This document shows, one piece after another, positions 7,209-14,928 of a stretch of DNA of 64,000 nucleotides. Position 1 is the stretch's first letter. Each line of letters opens with the position of its first letter. Position numbers and translations under genes: made by a program. This DNA comes from Thermococcus cleftensis (GTDB lineage: Archaea > Methanobacteriota_B > Thermococci > Thermococcales > Thermococcaceae). The notes below the pieces were generated by a model. That model did not search any database. It was not told the DNA's origin and was given only the letters and a program-made list of their open reading frames with translations. The DNA lies in the NCBI RefSeq assembly GCF_000265525.1, contig NC_018015.1, positions 966,322-1,030,321 on the forward strand, written 5' to 3'.

Positions 7209-9221
7209 TTAAGTCTTTCTCCCCGCCCTCGCCTCCTCCTCGGCCCTCCGGAGAAGCTCCTTCTTCCTCTCCAGCCGGTACTCCTCCAGAAGACGGAGAA
7301 CCTTTTCCGCCTCTCTTCTCTCGTCCTCCCGCTCCCACCTCGACAGCAGTTCCTCGATGGCCCCCTCCAGGGTCTCCCGCTCAACCACCGCGAACTCATC
7401 GACACGCTTGACGTCAAGCTCTTCGCTCGTGAAGAAGGGCACGTGGGCCTCTCTCAGCACTTCCCTCACCGGCTCCGGAAGGGGCCTCTCCGTTATCAAA
7501 GCCCCTATCCCCTTCTCGACCAGCTCCTCGGCTATGGCCTTCCCCGCCCCTGCCGGATTGAGGACGAAGAGCACATCACCCCTCCTTATCCCGACCTCCC
7601 GTTCCAGCCTCTCAAGTTCGCGCCAGCTGAGGACGTTCATGACCTTGAGGGGAACCGCGCTGCCGCGGATTTCAACCACGTTCATGCGCTTGACCTGGAC
7701 CAGATCCCTGCTCAGCCTCTCTATGACCGCCTTGGCTTCCTTAAGCTGCTTTTCCAACACCTCTATGCGCTTAACCTTCGCCTCAAGCTCCCTCTCGCGG
7801 AGTACCTTCCTCCTCACCTCCTCGTCGTAGTCAGCTATGCGCCTCTCGAGCCTCTCGATGGTTCTCCTCTGCTCCCTGATTATCCCGCGAAGCTCCTCGT
7901 TCTCCCGCTCGAGGAACTCTATCCTCTCCTCAAGCTCCCGGATTTTCCTGAGGTAGGGCCGTACATCGACGCTCCCGCTTTCCTCCTGCCGAGGCTCCGG
8001 CCTTCTGTCCTCCCTCCTCGCGGCCACCCTCTGCATCGCCTCGCCGAGGTTGTAGCCCTGAATGACGAGGGCCTTAACCTCGTCGGCCTTCTTGCTAAGC
8101 CCAGCATCGCGCAGTTTGGCATCAATGTGCTCCAGCTTCGGCTTGAGCCTGAGGTAGGCCTTGTAAGCGGCAGCCAAAGCGTCCCGCTGGTGGTCGTCCT
8201 CGACCTTTATCCCAAGGCCCCTGAGGAGCTCGTTCTTCTCCTCAACCCGGAGGCTCTCCCTGGGGACAAAGAGGTTGGCCTTGAAGGAGCGGGCTATCTT
8301 CTCGACGAAGCCCGGGGCGGGGGAAACGTCGGTCGCAACCACAACCGGGTGGCCGACCTCGCTTATGAACCTGAAGACCTCGCCGACGGGCATGTTTCTC
8401 TCGCTGTGAAGGGCCACTATATTCCCCTTCAGGTCTATGGCGGCTATTCCGACGGTTATGCCCGGGTCTATTCCAACTATGATGCTCCTCCTCTCCCTCA
8501 CCGCCTCCTCACCCTTCAGCGGGGCAAAGCCCAGCTCGGCCCTCTCCACAGGCTGGATTCTCACCTCGACGTCGCCACCGCGCATCGGCCTTATCAGCCC
8601 GGCCAGCTCCTCCCTGCTCGCGTACACCCTGAACTCGCCCCTGGCCAGGCCGTGGTCCCTCTCCTCCGTCTCAAGGTCGAAGGGTATATCCGCCCTTCTG
8701 AGCCTGTCCTCTATCTCCCTCACCTTGTCGCGGACGAGGTTGTGCACGCGCTTCCTGTAGCGATCCTGGCTCCAGCCGCCCTTGCCGTGGCTCCTGCCCC
8801 GGGTTACCCTGACTATAACCTCGTCCTCAAAGGCCAGAACCTCGTAGCCAACGCCCCTGCTCGCGAGCAGGGCGGAGAGCTTCGCCTCCTCGTAGGGGTC
8901 GAACCTGTCTGCTGTTCTTATGCCGTGCTCCCTTGCGAGGCTCTGGAGGCTCCTCTGCTCCCCGGGCCTCCCGGTCACCTGGACGAGCTTCGTCTCCGGC
9001 GGAAGCGCCCGTAGGAACTTCCTCAGGTCCTCACCGAGCTCGGTCACGCTGTCTATCGCCACTATATCGGGCCTCTTGGCCTGAATGAACCGGATTAGGC
9101 GGTAGAGGGTGAACTCCCCCTTTCTCTCGAGCCTTCCGTTGAACCAGCTCACGACGGCGAACCTCTTCGGGTTCTCACTTATCACGTCAAGGCCGAGGAT
9201 CAGAATAGGCCTCACCCTCAT
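7209..9221 (-). CDS. DUF460 protein: predicted RuvC/YqgF-like nuclease with coiled coil (COG2433)
   Basis: A 670-residue protein found widely in archaea. Residues ~1-120 form a first RNase H-like fold (LILGLDVI ... DIVAIDSV); a second, RuvC-like fold follows at ~245-370 with the acidic residues in VGIDPGITVG, VVATDVSP and DDHQRDALAAA, consistent with a metal-dependent nuclease centre. Residues ~420-520 are a long coiled coil (repeated E/R/L heptads), and the C-terminus is a small domain plus another helical tail. By homology it may process branched DNA or RNA; no biochemical role is established to my knowledge. TATA-like ctttttaaatc lies upstream on the minus strand near 9250. Confidence 0.88.
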   Translation of the reverse strand: MRVRPILILGLDVISENPKRFAVVSWFNGRLERKGEFTLYRLIRFIQAKRPDIVAIDSVTELGEDLRKFLRALPPETKLVQVTGRPGEQRSLQSLAREHGIRTADRFDPYEEAKLSALLASRGVGYEVLAFEDEVIVRVTRGRSHGKGGWSQDRYRKRVHNLVRDKVREIEDRLRRADIPFDLETEERDHGLARGEFRVYASREELAGLIRPMRGGDVEVRIQPVERAELGFAPLKGEEAVRERRSIIVGIDPGITVGIAAIDLKGNIVALHSERNMPVGEVFRFISEVGHPVVVATDVSPAPGFVEKIARSFKANLFVPRESLRVEEKNELLRGLGIKVEDDHQRDALAAAYKAYLRLKPKLEHIDAKLRDAGLSKKADEVKALVIQGYNLGEAMQRVAARREDRRPEPRQEESGSVDVRPYLRKIRELEERIEFLERENEELRGIIREQRRTIERLERRIADYDEEVRRKVLRERELEAKVKRIEVLEKQLKEAKAVIERLSRDLVQVKRMNVVEIRGSAVPLKVMNVLSWRELERLEREVGIRRGDVLFVLNPAGAGKAIAEELVEKGIGALITERPLPEPVREVLREAHVPFFTSEELDVKRVDEFAVVERETLEGAIEELLSRWEREDERREAEKVLRLLEEYRLERKKELLRRAEEEARAGRKT

Positions 9222-9260
9222 GGGCTTTGTAGGGTTTAGGAAAGGGGATTTAAAAAGGTT

Positions 9261-9863
9261 TCAGACCTCCAGCGAGGTTCTGACCGCGACCTCAATGGCC
9301 CGCGCTATGGTCTCGAGGGCCATCGAAGGCCTCGGCTTTTCCAGGGCCTGCTCGTGGCTGAAGGGCACGTGAATGAAGCCAGCCCTGGTTTCCATTCCAG
9401 CCACGGCTATCGTGTGAAGCGCCGTGAACATGGCCGCGTTGCAGACGTAGGTCCCGGCGGTGTTTGAAATCCCCGCCGGTATATTCGCCTTCCTCAGGGC
9501 CTTCACTATGGCCTTTATGGGGAGCGTCGCGAAGTACGCCGCTGGAGCGCCCTCGAACACCGGCTCGTCCTCCGGGGCAAAGCCCTCGTTGTCGGGCATC
9601 GTGCTGTCCATGACGTTTATCGCAACCCTCTCGACGGTGATGTTCGGCCTGCCCCCCGCCTGGCCGGTCAGGATAACGACGTCCGGTCTCTCCTCCACTA
9701 TCAGCTTTGGGAGGAGCTCCCTGACACCCCGGAACGTCACCGGAAGCCTGCGCTTAACTATCTCCGCCCCCTCAATTTCCTCCGGAAGCCTGGAAACGGC
9801 CTCCCATGAGGGATTGATCCTCTCCCCTCCGAAGGGCTCGAAACCCGTGACGAGAACCTTCAT
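9261..9863 (-). CDS. pcp: Pyrrolidone-carboxylate peptidase (family C15)
   Basis: A 200-residue cytoplasmic cysteine peptidase that removes N-terminal pyroglutamate from peptides. It starts with the family hallmark LVTGFEPFGG, and the catalytic triad is visible as Glu in ERVAINVMD (~79), Cys in GTYVCNAAMF (~142) and His in FIHVPFSH (~166). Length matches the Thermococcus and Pyrococcus enzymes, which form thermostable tetramers. The start ATG follows GGTGATGCT. It is transcribed divergently from the geranylgeranyl reductase-like gene and probably helps peptide catabolism together with the M32 carboxypeptidase nearby. Confidence 0.96.
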   Translation of the reverse strand: MKVLVTGFEPFGGERINPSWEAVSRLPEEIEGAEIVKRRLPVTFRGVRELLPKLIVEERPDVVILTGQAGGRPNITVERVAINVMDSTMPDNEGFAPEDEPVFEGAPAAYFATLPIKAIVKALRKANIPAGISNTAGTYVCNAAMFTALHTIAVAGMETRAGFIHVPFSHEQALEKPRPSMALETIARAIEVAVRTSLEV

Positions 9864-9923
9864 AGCATCACCGGAAAGGTTAGGTTTTTAGGGTTTAAAA
9901 GCTACACCGGGCGAGGGGTGGGA

Positions 9924-11036
9924 ATGAGGTACGATGTTCTCATAATCGGCGGCGGGCCTGCCGGCAACTACCTGGCCAACCTGCTCGCGAGGGACTTCAG
10001 CGTCGCGGTCGTCGAGAAGAAGGGTTCCTTCGGGGGCAAGGCCTGCACCGGAATAATAGGGGCCGAGAACTACGAGAGGCTGGGCCTTCCCGAGGAGGCC
10101 GTTCTCAACGAACTGCGCGGGGCCGTTTTTTATTCCAGGATTCAGAACTTCGAGATAGAGAGGAAAAGCCCCCAGGCTTACCTGGTCGATAGAAAGGCCC
10201 TGGAGAAGAGCCTCGCGGAGAGGGCCGTTAGGAGGGGCGTGGATTATTACATGGCCACAACTTTCAGGGGGTTCAGGAACGGAAAGGCCGTCCTCCAGCA
10301 CCTGGGCGAGAGGCTTGAGGTGGAGGCGGACTTCTACGTCGGGGCCGACGGGGTAAACAGTGCGGTGGCGAGGGCAATCGGGGCCAAAACTAAGGCCGAG
10401 TTCCTGAGCGGCTACGAGGTCGAAGTTGTCGGCGAGTTCAGGAAGGATTTCGTCGAGGTCTGGGTGAACAAGGACATGAACGGGGACTTCTTCATGTGGG
10501 TGGCCCCGGTGAACGAGGGGCTGGCGAGGGTCGGAACCCTCGGGAGCATCGAGGCCCTCAACCGCTTCCTCCGGGTGAGAATGCTCAGGCCAACCTCCAT
10601 AGTCGAGTTCAAGGCCGGAACGGTGGGCTTCGGCTGGAGGAAGCCCTGGGTGAGGGGCAACGTGGCACTGCTCGGCGACGCCGCGCTCCAGATAAAACCG
10701 ACCACCGCGGGAGGCATAGTCTTTGGAATGCTCTGCGCCAGGGCGCTGAGGGAGGCCCTGCTGGCAGGGAAGCCCGAGAGCTATGAAAAGCTCTGCGGAG
10801 CGATCAAAAACCAGATAAGCTTTGGAATGCGGTTCAGGAGGATATTCAGGGGAATGAGCCAGGAGGACATCGAGAGGGTCTTCGAGGTGCTCGGGAGCAG
10901 GGAGGCGAGGGAGGTCATAGAGAGCCAGGCGGACTTCGACGACCACGTGAAGACCGCGAAGGCGATACTCAGGAGGCCGAAACTCCTCGCAAAGCTAATA
11001 AGGATAAGCCCGAGCATCGTCCGCTACCTCGTGTGA
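9924..11036 (+). CDS. Geranylgeranyl-reductase-family FAD-dependent oxidoreductase
   Basis: A 370-residue flavoprotein. ATG 9924 follows GAGGGGTG. The N-terminal Rossmann motif IIGGGPAGNYLA binds the FAD ADP moiety, and the second FAD motif VALLGDAALQIKPTTAGG near residue 250 is typical of the GGR branch of the PHBH-like family. Archaeal GGRs saturate the isoprenoid chains of membrane ether lipids and quinones. Several paralogues exist per genome, so lipid reduction is likely but not proven here. A TATA-like tttaaaag at 9893 serves this gene, divergent from pcp. The ASCH-domain gene follows after 12 bp. Confidence 0.85.
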   Translation: MRYDVLIIGGGPAGNYLANLLARDFSVAVVEKKGSFGGKACTGIIGAENYERLGLPEEAVLNELRGAVFYSRIQNFEIERKSPQAYLVDRKALEKSLAERAVRRGVDYYMATTFRGFRNGKAVLQHLGERLEVEADFYVGADGVNSAVARAIGAKTKAEFLSGYEVEVVGEFRKDFVEVWVNKDMNGDFFMWVAPVNEGLARVGTLGSIEALNRFLRVRMLRPTSIVEFKAGTVGFGWRKPWVRGNVALLGDAALQIKPTTAGGIVFGMLCARALREALLAGKPESYEKLCGAIKNQISFGMRFRRIFRGMSQEDIERVFEVLGSREAREVIESQADFDDHVKTAKAILRRPKLLAKLIRISPSIVRYLV

Positions 11037-11048
11037 GGGGGTGATGGC

Positions 11049-11396
11049 TTGGCGAGGTGGAAAATGGGCCTCCAGGAGGAGTACCTCAGGGCGATAGCCG
11101 AGGGCAGGAAGAGGATCGAGGGCAGGCTCTACGATGAGAAGAGGCAGGCCATCAGGCCGGGAGACGAGATAGTCTTCGAGAACAAGCTGGTGTGCGTCGT
11201 GAAGGACGTGAGGGTCTACTCTTCCTTCAGGGAGATGCTGGAGAAGGAGGGCATTGAGAACGTTCTCCCGGGAGTGGGGAGCATCGAGGAGGGCGTCAAG
11301 GTTTACAGGCGCTTCTACTCTGAGGAGAAGGAGAAGAAGTACGGCGTCGCGGCGATAGAGGTCGAGCCTGTGGCGTGGATTGGGGAGCCTAAATGA
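11049..11396 (+). CDS. ASCH-domain (PUA-like) protein
   Basis: A 115-residue single-domain protein starting at TTG 11049, with GGGGGTGA just upstream (11036-11043). The sequence MGLQEEYLRAIAEGRKRIEG with the later GDEIVFEN and VKDVRVYSSFREML is the ASCH signature. ASCH domains share the PUA fold and are predicted to bind RNA or modified nucleosides; some bacterial members hydrolyse N4-acetylcytidine. Position after the flavoprotein suggests co-transcription but gives no functional link. Its 3' end overlaps convergent vapC by 8 bp. Confidence 0.88.
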   Translation: MARWKMGLQEEYLRAIAEGRKRIEGRLYDEKRQAIRPGDEIVFENKLVCVVKDVRVYSSFREMLEKEGIENVLPGVGSIEEGVKVYRRFYSEEKEKKYGVAAIEVEPVAWIGEPK

Positions 11397-11757
11397 TGTG
11401 AACCTCAAAGCCCAATTCCTTCAAAACTTCGAAGTCGCTGTCCAAAGTTATTATCGGAAGACCGTTGACAATCGCAGTTGACGCTATGAAGAGGTCGCGG
11501 AGGGACATAGGGGTTCCTTTTTCTTCCAGTTTCCTGTGGAGATACGCCGCCATCTCGGCACATTTCCCGTCAAAGGGTAGCTCTATGAGGGCTTCGAGCC
11601 ATATCAGCTCGTCCTTCCTCGGCATTCCAAGAAGGATTTCAAACTTGGTTATCGAGGTTATGTAGAAGGTGCTGTCCAATGACGTTACCCTGTTGAGAAC
11701 CTCCCCGTTTCCCCGGACAATCTCGATTATGACGTTCGTGTCAAGGACCGCTCCCAT
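11389..11757 (-). CDS. vapC: VapC-type PIN-domain toxin ribonuclease
   Basis: A 122-residue PIN-domain protein. The acidic metal-binding set is visible: D in AVLDTNVI (~6), E in ITKFEILLG (~41), D in LRDLFIASTA (~89) and D in ITLDSDF (~107). Such toxins cleave RNA, commonly tRNA or rRNA, when freed from their antitoxin. The gene overlaps the 3' end of the vapB gene by 31 bp, the usual arrangement for translational coupling. The pair is probably autoregulated by the VapBC complex. Confidence 0.93.
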   Translation of the reverse strand: MGAVLDTNVIIEIVRGNGEVLNRVTSLDSTFYITSITKFEILLGMPRKDELIWLEALIELPFDGKCAEMAAYLHRKLEEKGTPMSLRDLFIASTAIVNGLPIITLDSDFEVLKELGFEVHII

Positions 11758-11966
11758 CTCTCGAACTCCCCTTCGATTTCCTCAAGCTTCTTTCTGGTCT
11801 CCCTATACTCCTCCTCGCTCAGGATTCCGTAGAGGTGGCGAAGGGCATCAGCGTTCCCCTTCCTTTCCCTCAAAAGCTCGCGGAACAGCTCGCTGAATGA
11901 CTTCTTGCCCTTGATTCGAAGGAGCTCCTCATAAACGTCGTCAGAGATAGTGATGGTCTTTACCAT
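11727..11966 (-). CDS. vapB: VapB antitoxin (DUF217/UPF0330 type)
   Basis: A 79-residue antitoxin. ATG 11966 follows GGTGGTG on the minus strand; the longer frame upstream to 12008 would add a Cys-rich extension without a ribosome site. The N-terminal part (KTITISDDVYEELL) followed by KSFSELFRELL is the ribbon-helix-helix-like DNA-binding segment of this archaeal family, and the acidic C-terminal helix wraps the toxin. Forms an operon with vapC. Confidence 0.92.
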   Translation of the reverse strand: MVKTITISDDVYEELLRIKGKKSFSELFRELLRERKGNADALRHLYGILSEEEYRETRKKLEEIEGEFERWERSLTRTS

Positions 11967-11985
11967 GACACCACCAATACACTGA

Positions 11986-11995
11986 ATGCATGCAT
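11986..11995. promoter_or_regulatory. Candidate VapBC operator
   Basis: The 10-bp palindrome ATGCATGCAT sits between a minus-strand TATA-like element (TTAAAT, ~12000-12005) and the vapB start at 11966. A repressor bound here would block transcription start, as expected for antitoxin autoregulation. Palindrome is seen; binding is inferred. Confidence 0.45.
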
Positions 11996-12035
11996 CGCAT
12001 TTAAGCATTACGAAGGGTGCAAAGAGGGAGAAAAG

Positions 12036-13529
12036 TCAGAGGTACCTCTCCCTCACCCACCTGATGAAGTACTCCGGGTCCAGCTCCTCGCCGATGGCCC
12101 TCCTGAGGAGCTCCTTCGGCGGGTAGATGCTTCCCCAGCGGTGTATCCTTTCCCTGAGCCACTCCTTTATCGGGCCGAAGTTGCCCTCACCCACGAGCCC
12201 CTCGACGTCGAGGTCGCGCTTCATGTGGTAGTAGAGCTGAGCAGAGAGGAGGGTTCCGATGCTGTAGGTCGGGAAGTAGCCTATCGTTCCGTGGGCCCAG
12301 TGAATGTCCTGGAGGATGCCCTCGCGGTAGGTCTTGGGCCTTATGCCGAGGAGGTTCTCCATCTCGTCGTTCCAGAGCTCCGGTAGATCCTTCGCCTTGA
12401 CGCCCTCGTTGAGCATCATTCTCTCTAGCTTGAAGCGGAGCAGAATGTGGAAGTTGTAGGTGACCACGTCAGCCTCGGTCCTTATGAAGTCGGGCCTGAC
12501 CATGTTGAAGTACAGGTAAACGTCCTCGGGCGTGTAGTTGGCCATGAAGGGCAGGTTCTCCCTGAGGGTAGGGTAGATGAGCCCGGCGAACTCCCTGGAG
12601 CGGCCGATGATGTTCTCCCAGAAGCGACTCTGGCTCTCGTGGATTCCAAGGGAGACTCCACCCGCTATGGGCGTGAACATGAACCTCTCGTCCTGCTGGA
12701 GCTCGTAGAGTGCATGACCGAACTCGTGGACGGTGCTGAGGACGGTCATTCTGAAGTCGTAGCCCTCGTAGCGAGTGGTTATCCTCACGTCCCTTATTCC
12801 AAACTCGGTCGTGAAGGGGTGAGCTGAAACGTCAAGCCTTGAGCGGACTCCAAGCGGGAAGCCGAACTTCTCAAGGATCCAGCGGTTCACGCGCTCCATC
12901 TGGGCCTGCTCATAGCGCTCCTTCTCGAGCGGGTGGCTCTGGGGAACCTTGCCCTCCTCCATGATCTTCTCAAGGAGCGGCTTGAGCTCCTTCTCCAGCT
13001 TGTCGAACATCTTCTCGACGTCCCTGGTGGTGAGGCCCTCCTCGAAGAGGTCGAGTAAAGCGTCGTAGGGCTCGTTCTCGTAGCCGAGGTATTCAGCGGC
13101 CCTCTTGGCGAGGTCTATGATTCTGTCCAGCCAGGGCTCGAACTTGGAGTAGTCGTCGCTCTTCTTTGCTTCCTCCCATGCCTTGGTCGCCTGGCTCGTT
13201 ACCTCGCTCATCTCCCTGAGGAACTCGGGCGGGAAGGCTTTGCTTATCCTTATCGAGCGGTCGAGGACGCGAACGACACCGCGCTCGTACTCGTTTAGCT
13301 CAAGCCCCTTCGCCTTCTCGACCAGCTCGACGAAGTCCGGCTTGAGGAGGAACTCCTGGCCCAGAACAGAAAGCTCGCCCTGGGCAACGCTCCTCTCGAG
13401 GATTCCCTCCTTTGGCATGTTGACCTCCATGTCCCAGCCGAGGACGCTCTGGGCGTGGTTTATGGCCCATATCCGTCTGTACTTGGCCAGAATCTCCTTT
13501 ATAGTTTCGTTCTGGAAGACGCTCTCCAT
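12036..13529 (-). CDS. Thermostable metallocarboxypeptidase, family M32
   Basis: A 497-residue zinc carboxypeptidase, the expected length for the Pyrococcus/Thermococcus M32 enzymes. ATG 13529 is chosen because AGGTGG lies 5 nt upstream. The active-site motif HEFGHAL (HExxH) is near residue 270, followed by the IHESQSRFWEN segment ~30 residues later that carries the third zinc ligand, and DVVTYNFHILLRF. These enzymes remove C-terminal amino acids broadly, aiding peptide-based growth. Promoter GGTTTAAAAG lies near 13570 on the minus strand, divergent from the PfkB-type kinase. Confidence 0.95.
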   Translation of the reverse strand: MESVFQNETIKEILAKYRRIWAINHAQSVLGWDMEVNMPKEGILERSVAQGELSVLGQEFLLKPDFVELVEKAKGLELNEYERGVVRVLDRSIRISKAFPPEFLREMSEVTSQATKAWEEAKKSDDYSKFEPWLDRIIDLAKRAAEYLGYENEPYDALLDLFEEGLTTRDVEKMFDKLEKELKPLLEKIMEEGKVPQSHPLEKERYEQAQMERVNRWILEKFGFPLGVRSRLDVSAHPFTTEFGIRDVRITTRYEGYDFRMTVLSTVHEFGHALYELQQDERFMFTPIAGGVSLGIHESQSRFWENIIGRSREFAGLIYPTLRENLPFMANYTPEDVYLYFNMVRPDFIRTEADVVTYNFHILLRFKLERMMLNEGVKAKDLPELWNDEMENLLGIRPKTYREGILQDIHWAHGTIGYFPTYSIGTLLSAQLYYHMKRDLDVEGLVGEGNFGPIKEWLRERIHRWGSIYPPKELLRRAIGEELDPEYFIRWVRERYL

Positions 13530-13675
13530 GGCAACCACCTGGGGGAGTTTGGGGGGCCGAACTTTTAAACCTTTTCGATGAGCATCTAAACGAAGGAGTA
13601 GAACTCGATTACTCAGACCGGAAACGGCTTAAGCGGAAAACCATAGTGACATGAAAAGCGAGGGCGGTGATGGGA

Positions 13676-14509
13676 ATGGAACTTGACCTGGTTGTCCTCG
13701 GACACGTCTCGATCGACCACATAAGGTTCCCCGGAAGGGAGGAGGTACTTCTGCCGGGCGGAGCGGCGGCGGCCGTGGCCACCTCCGCCGCCCTGGCCGG
13801 GGCGAAGGTCGGGCTGGTCACCAAGGTGGGGGAGGACTTTCCGCGGGAGTGGCTCGAAAAGCTCTCCTCCGTTCTGGACGTTAGGGGGGTTCAAATCCTG
13901 CCCGGAAAGACGATTCACATCTACATGATTTACCACGAGGACGGGAGCGTCGATGCCCCTGTGGAGATGGGTGTTGCCAGGAATATGGGTGAAACGCAGA
14001 TCCCAGAGGAGTACATGGAGGCAAAAGTATTTCACATCGCACCCATTCCGCCGGAGGAGCAACTGAAGGCCCTGAAGAGGCTCGAGGGGAAGAGGACGAG
14101 CCTGGACTTTAATCCGACGTACATGGCCGACTACCGGAAGAAAACGGACCTCATGAGGAAGGTGGTCTCGCGCGCCGAGGTCATCTTCCCCAATGAAAGG
14201 GAGGCCCTCGTTATGACCCGCGCGGAGAGTGTCGAGGAGGCGGCGAGGGTTCTTCACGAGTGGGGCGCGGGAATCGTGGTCGTAACCCGCGGCGAGAGAG
14301 GAGTTCTCATCTACGATGGGAAGTTCAGGGAGTTTCCGGCGCTCCCCATAGGTGAAAACGAAATCGTGGACCCCACTGGAGCCGGGGACGCCTTCGCCGG
14401 CGGCTTCCTGGCGGGCTACGTCCGGAGAGAGCCCTTGGAGACCTGCATAAAACTCGGACTGGAGAGGGCGAGGGAGGTCCTGAAGAAAAAGGGGAGCTGG
14501 AGCATCTAG
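13676..14509 (+). CDS. PfkB-family carbohydrate/nucleoside kinase
   Basis: A 277-residue ribokinase-fold enzyme. ATG 13676 is preferred since GGTGAT at 13666-13671 is 4 nt upstream; ATG 13670 is possible. PfkB signature 1 is degenerate (LPGGAAAAVATSAALAGAKV, residues ~26-45); signature 2 is intact (DPTGAGDAFAGGFLAGY, ~235), containing the catalytic Asp. The family phosphorylates sugars or nucleosides with ATP or ADP; the short lid and small size fit archaeal nucleoside, ribose-1-phosphate or related kinases, but the substrate cannot be chosen from sequence. It ends against a convergent membrane gene with 4-bp overlap. Confidence 0.88.
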   Translation: MELDLVVLGHVSIDHIRFPGREEVLLPGGAAAAVATSAALAGAKVGLVTKVGEDFPREWLEKLSSVLDVRGVQILPGKTIHIYMIYHEDGSVDAPVEMGVARNMGETQIPEEYMEAKVFHIAPIPPEEQLKALKRLEGKRTSLDFNPTYMADYRKKTDLMRKVVSRAEVIFPNEREALVMTRAESVEEAARVLHEWGAGIVVVTRGERGVLIYDGKFREFPALPIGENEIVDPTGAGDAFAGGFLAGYVRREPLETCIKLGLERAREVLKKKGSWSI

Positions 14510-14928
14510 TCAGTCGCGAGCCTGACGAAGACGTAGAGCACGACCAGCAGGAAAGCGGCCAAGGCGGTGACCTCGAGCCTCGGCAGGAGGGGCGAGACGG
14601 AAACCATCAGCAGGTATGTGGGGAAGGCCAGACCAACTGCCGCCAGAAGGACGGCGTAGTGCTCCAGCGGCGCCCGTTCCCTGTCGAGGTGGGCCATCTC
14701 TAGGGCCAGAAGGGCCAGGGCCATAACCGCCAGGCCGTAGAAACCGCCGGTCCTGGTGTAGATGAGGAAGGCCCCCACGGAGACGAAAAAGAGGGAGCCG
14801 ATGAAGTACCACTGAAGGCCCATGAGGGCTAGGGGAAGAAGGAGGAGCGTGCGGCGGTCGATCAGGGCCAGCAGGAGGAAGAGCGGAACCAGCGGTGCAA
14901 GGGAGTAGAGCCTTCTTTTTATCCTCAT
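14506..14928 (-). CDS. Four/five-span membrane protein at the end of the MoxR-DUF58 operon
   Basis: A 140-residue very hydrophobic protein starting with a basic stretch (MRIKRRLYS), then about five helices. Its ATG overlaps the stop of the DUF58 gene (ATGA), so it is translationally coupled. No family recognised. It probably belongs to the membrane assembly encoded by this operon, together with the two membrane proteins at 17161 and 17600. Confidence 0.75.
   Translation of the reverse strand: MRIKRRLYSLAPLVPLFLLLALIDRRTLLLLPLALMGLQWYFIGSLFFVSVGAFLIYTRTGGFYGLAVMALALLALEMAHLDRERAPLEHYAVLLAAVGLAFPTYLLMVSVSPLLPRLEVTALAAFLLVVLYVFVRLATD

Noticed and set aside
7113-9014. 633-codon plus-strand ORF
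   Set aside because: It is the mirror of the DUF460 gene; codon-biased archaeal genes often leave the opposite strand open. Composition (Pro/Leu/Arg-rich, no motifs) is that of a shadow.
14371-14380. Further mini-ORB-like matches at 14371, 19747, 42168 and 59511
   Set aside because: Only the inner CC(A/G)(C/G)TGGA core matches and flanks do not; expected by chance in GC-rich codons such as Pro-Thr-Gly.
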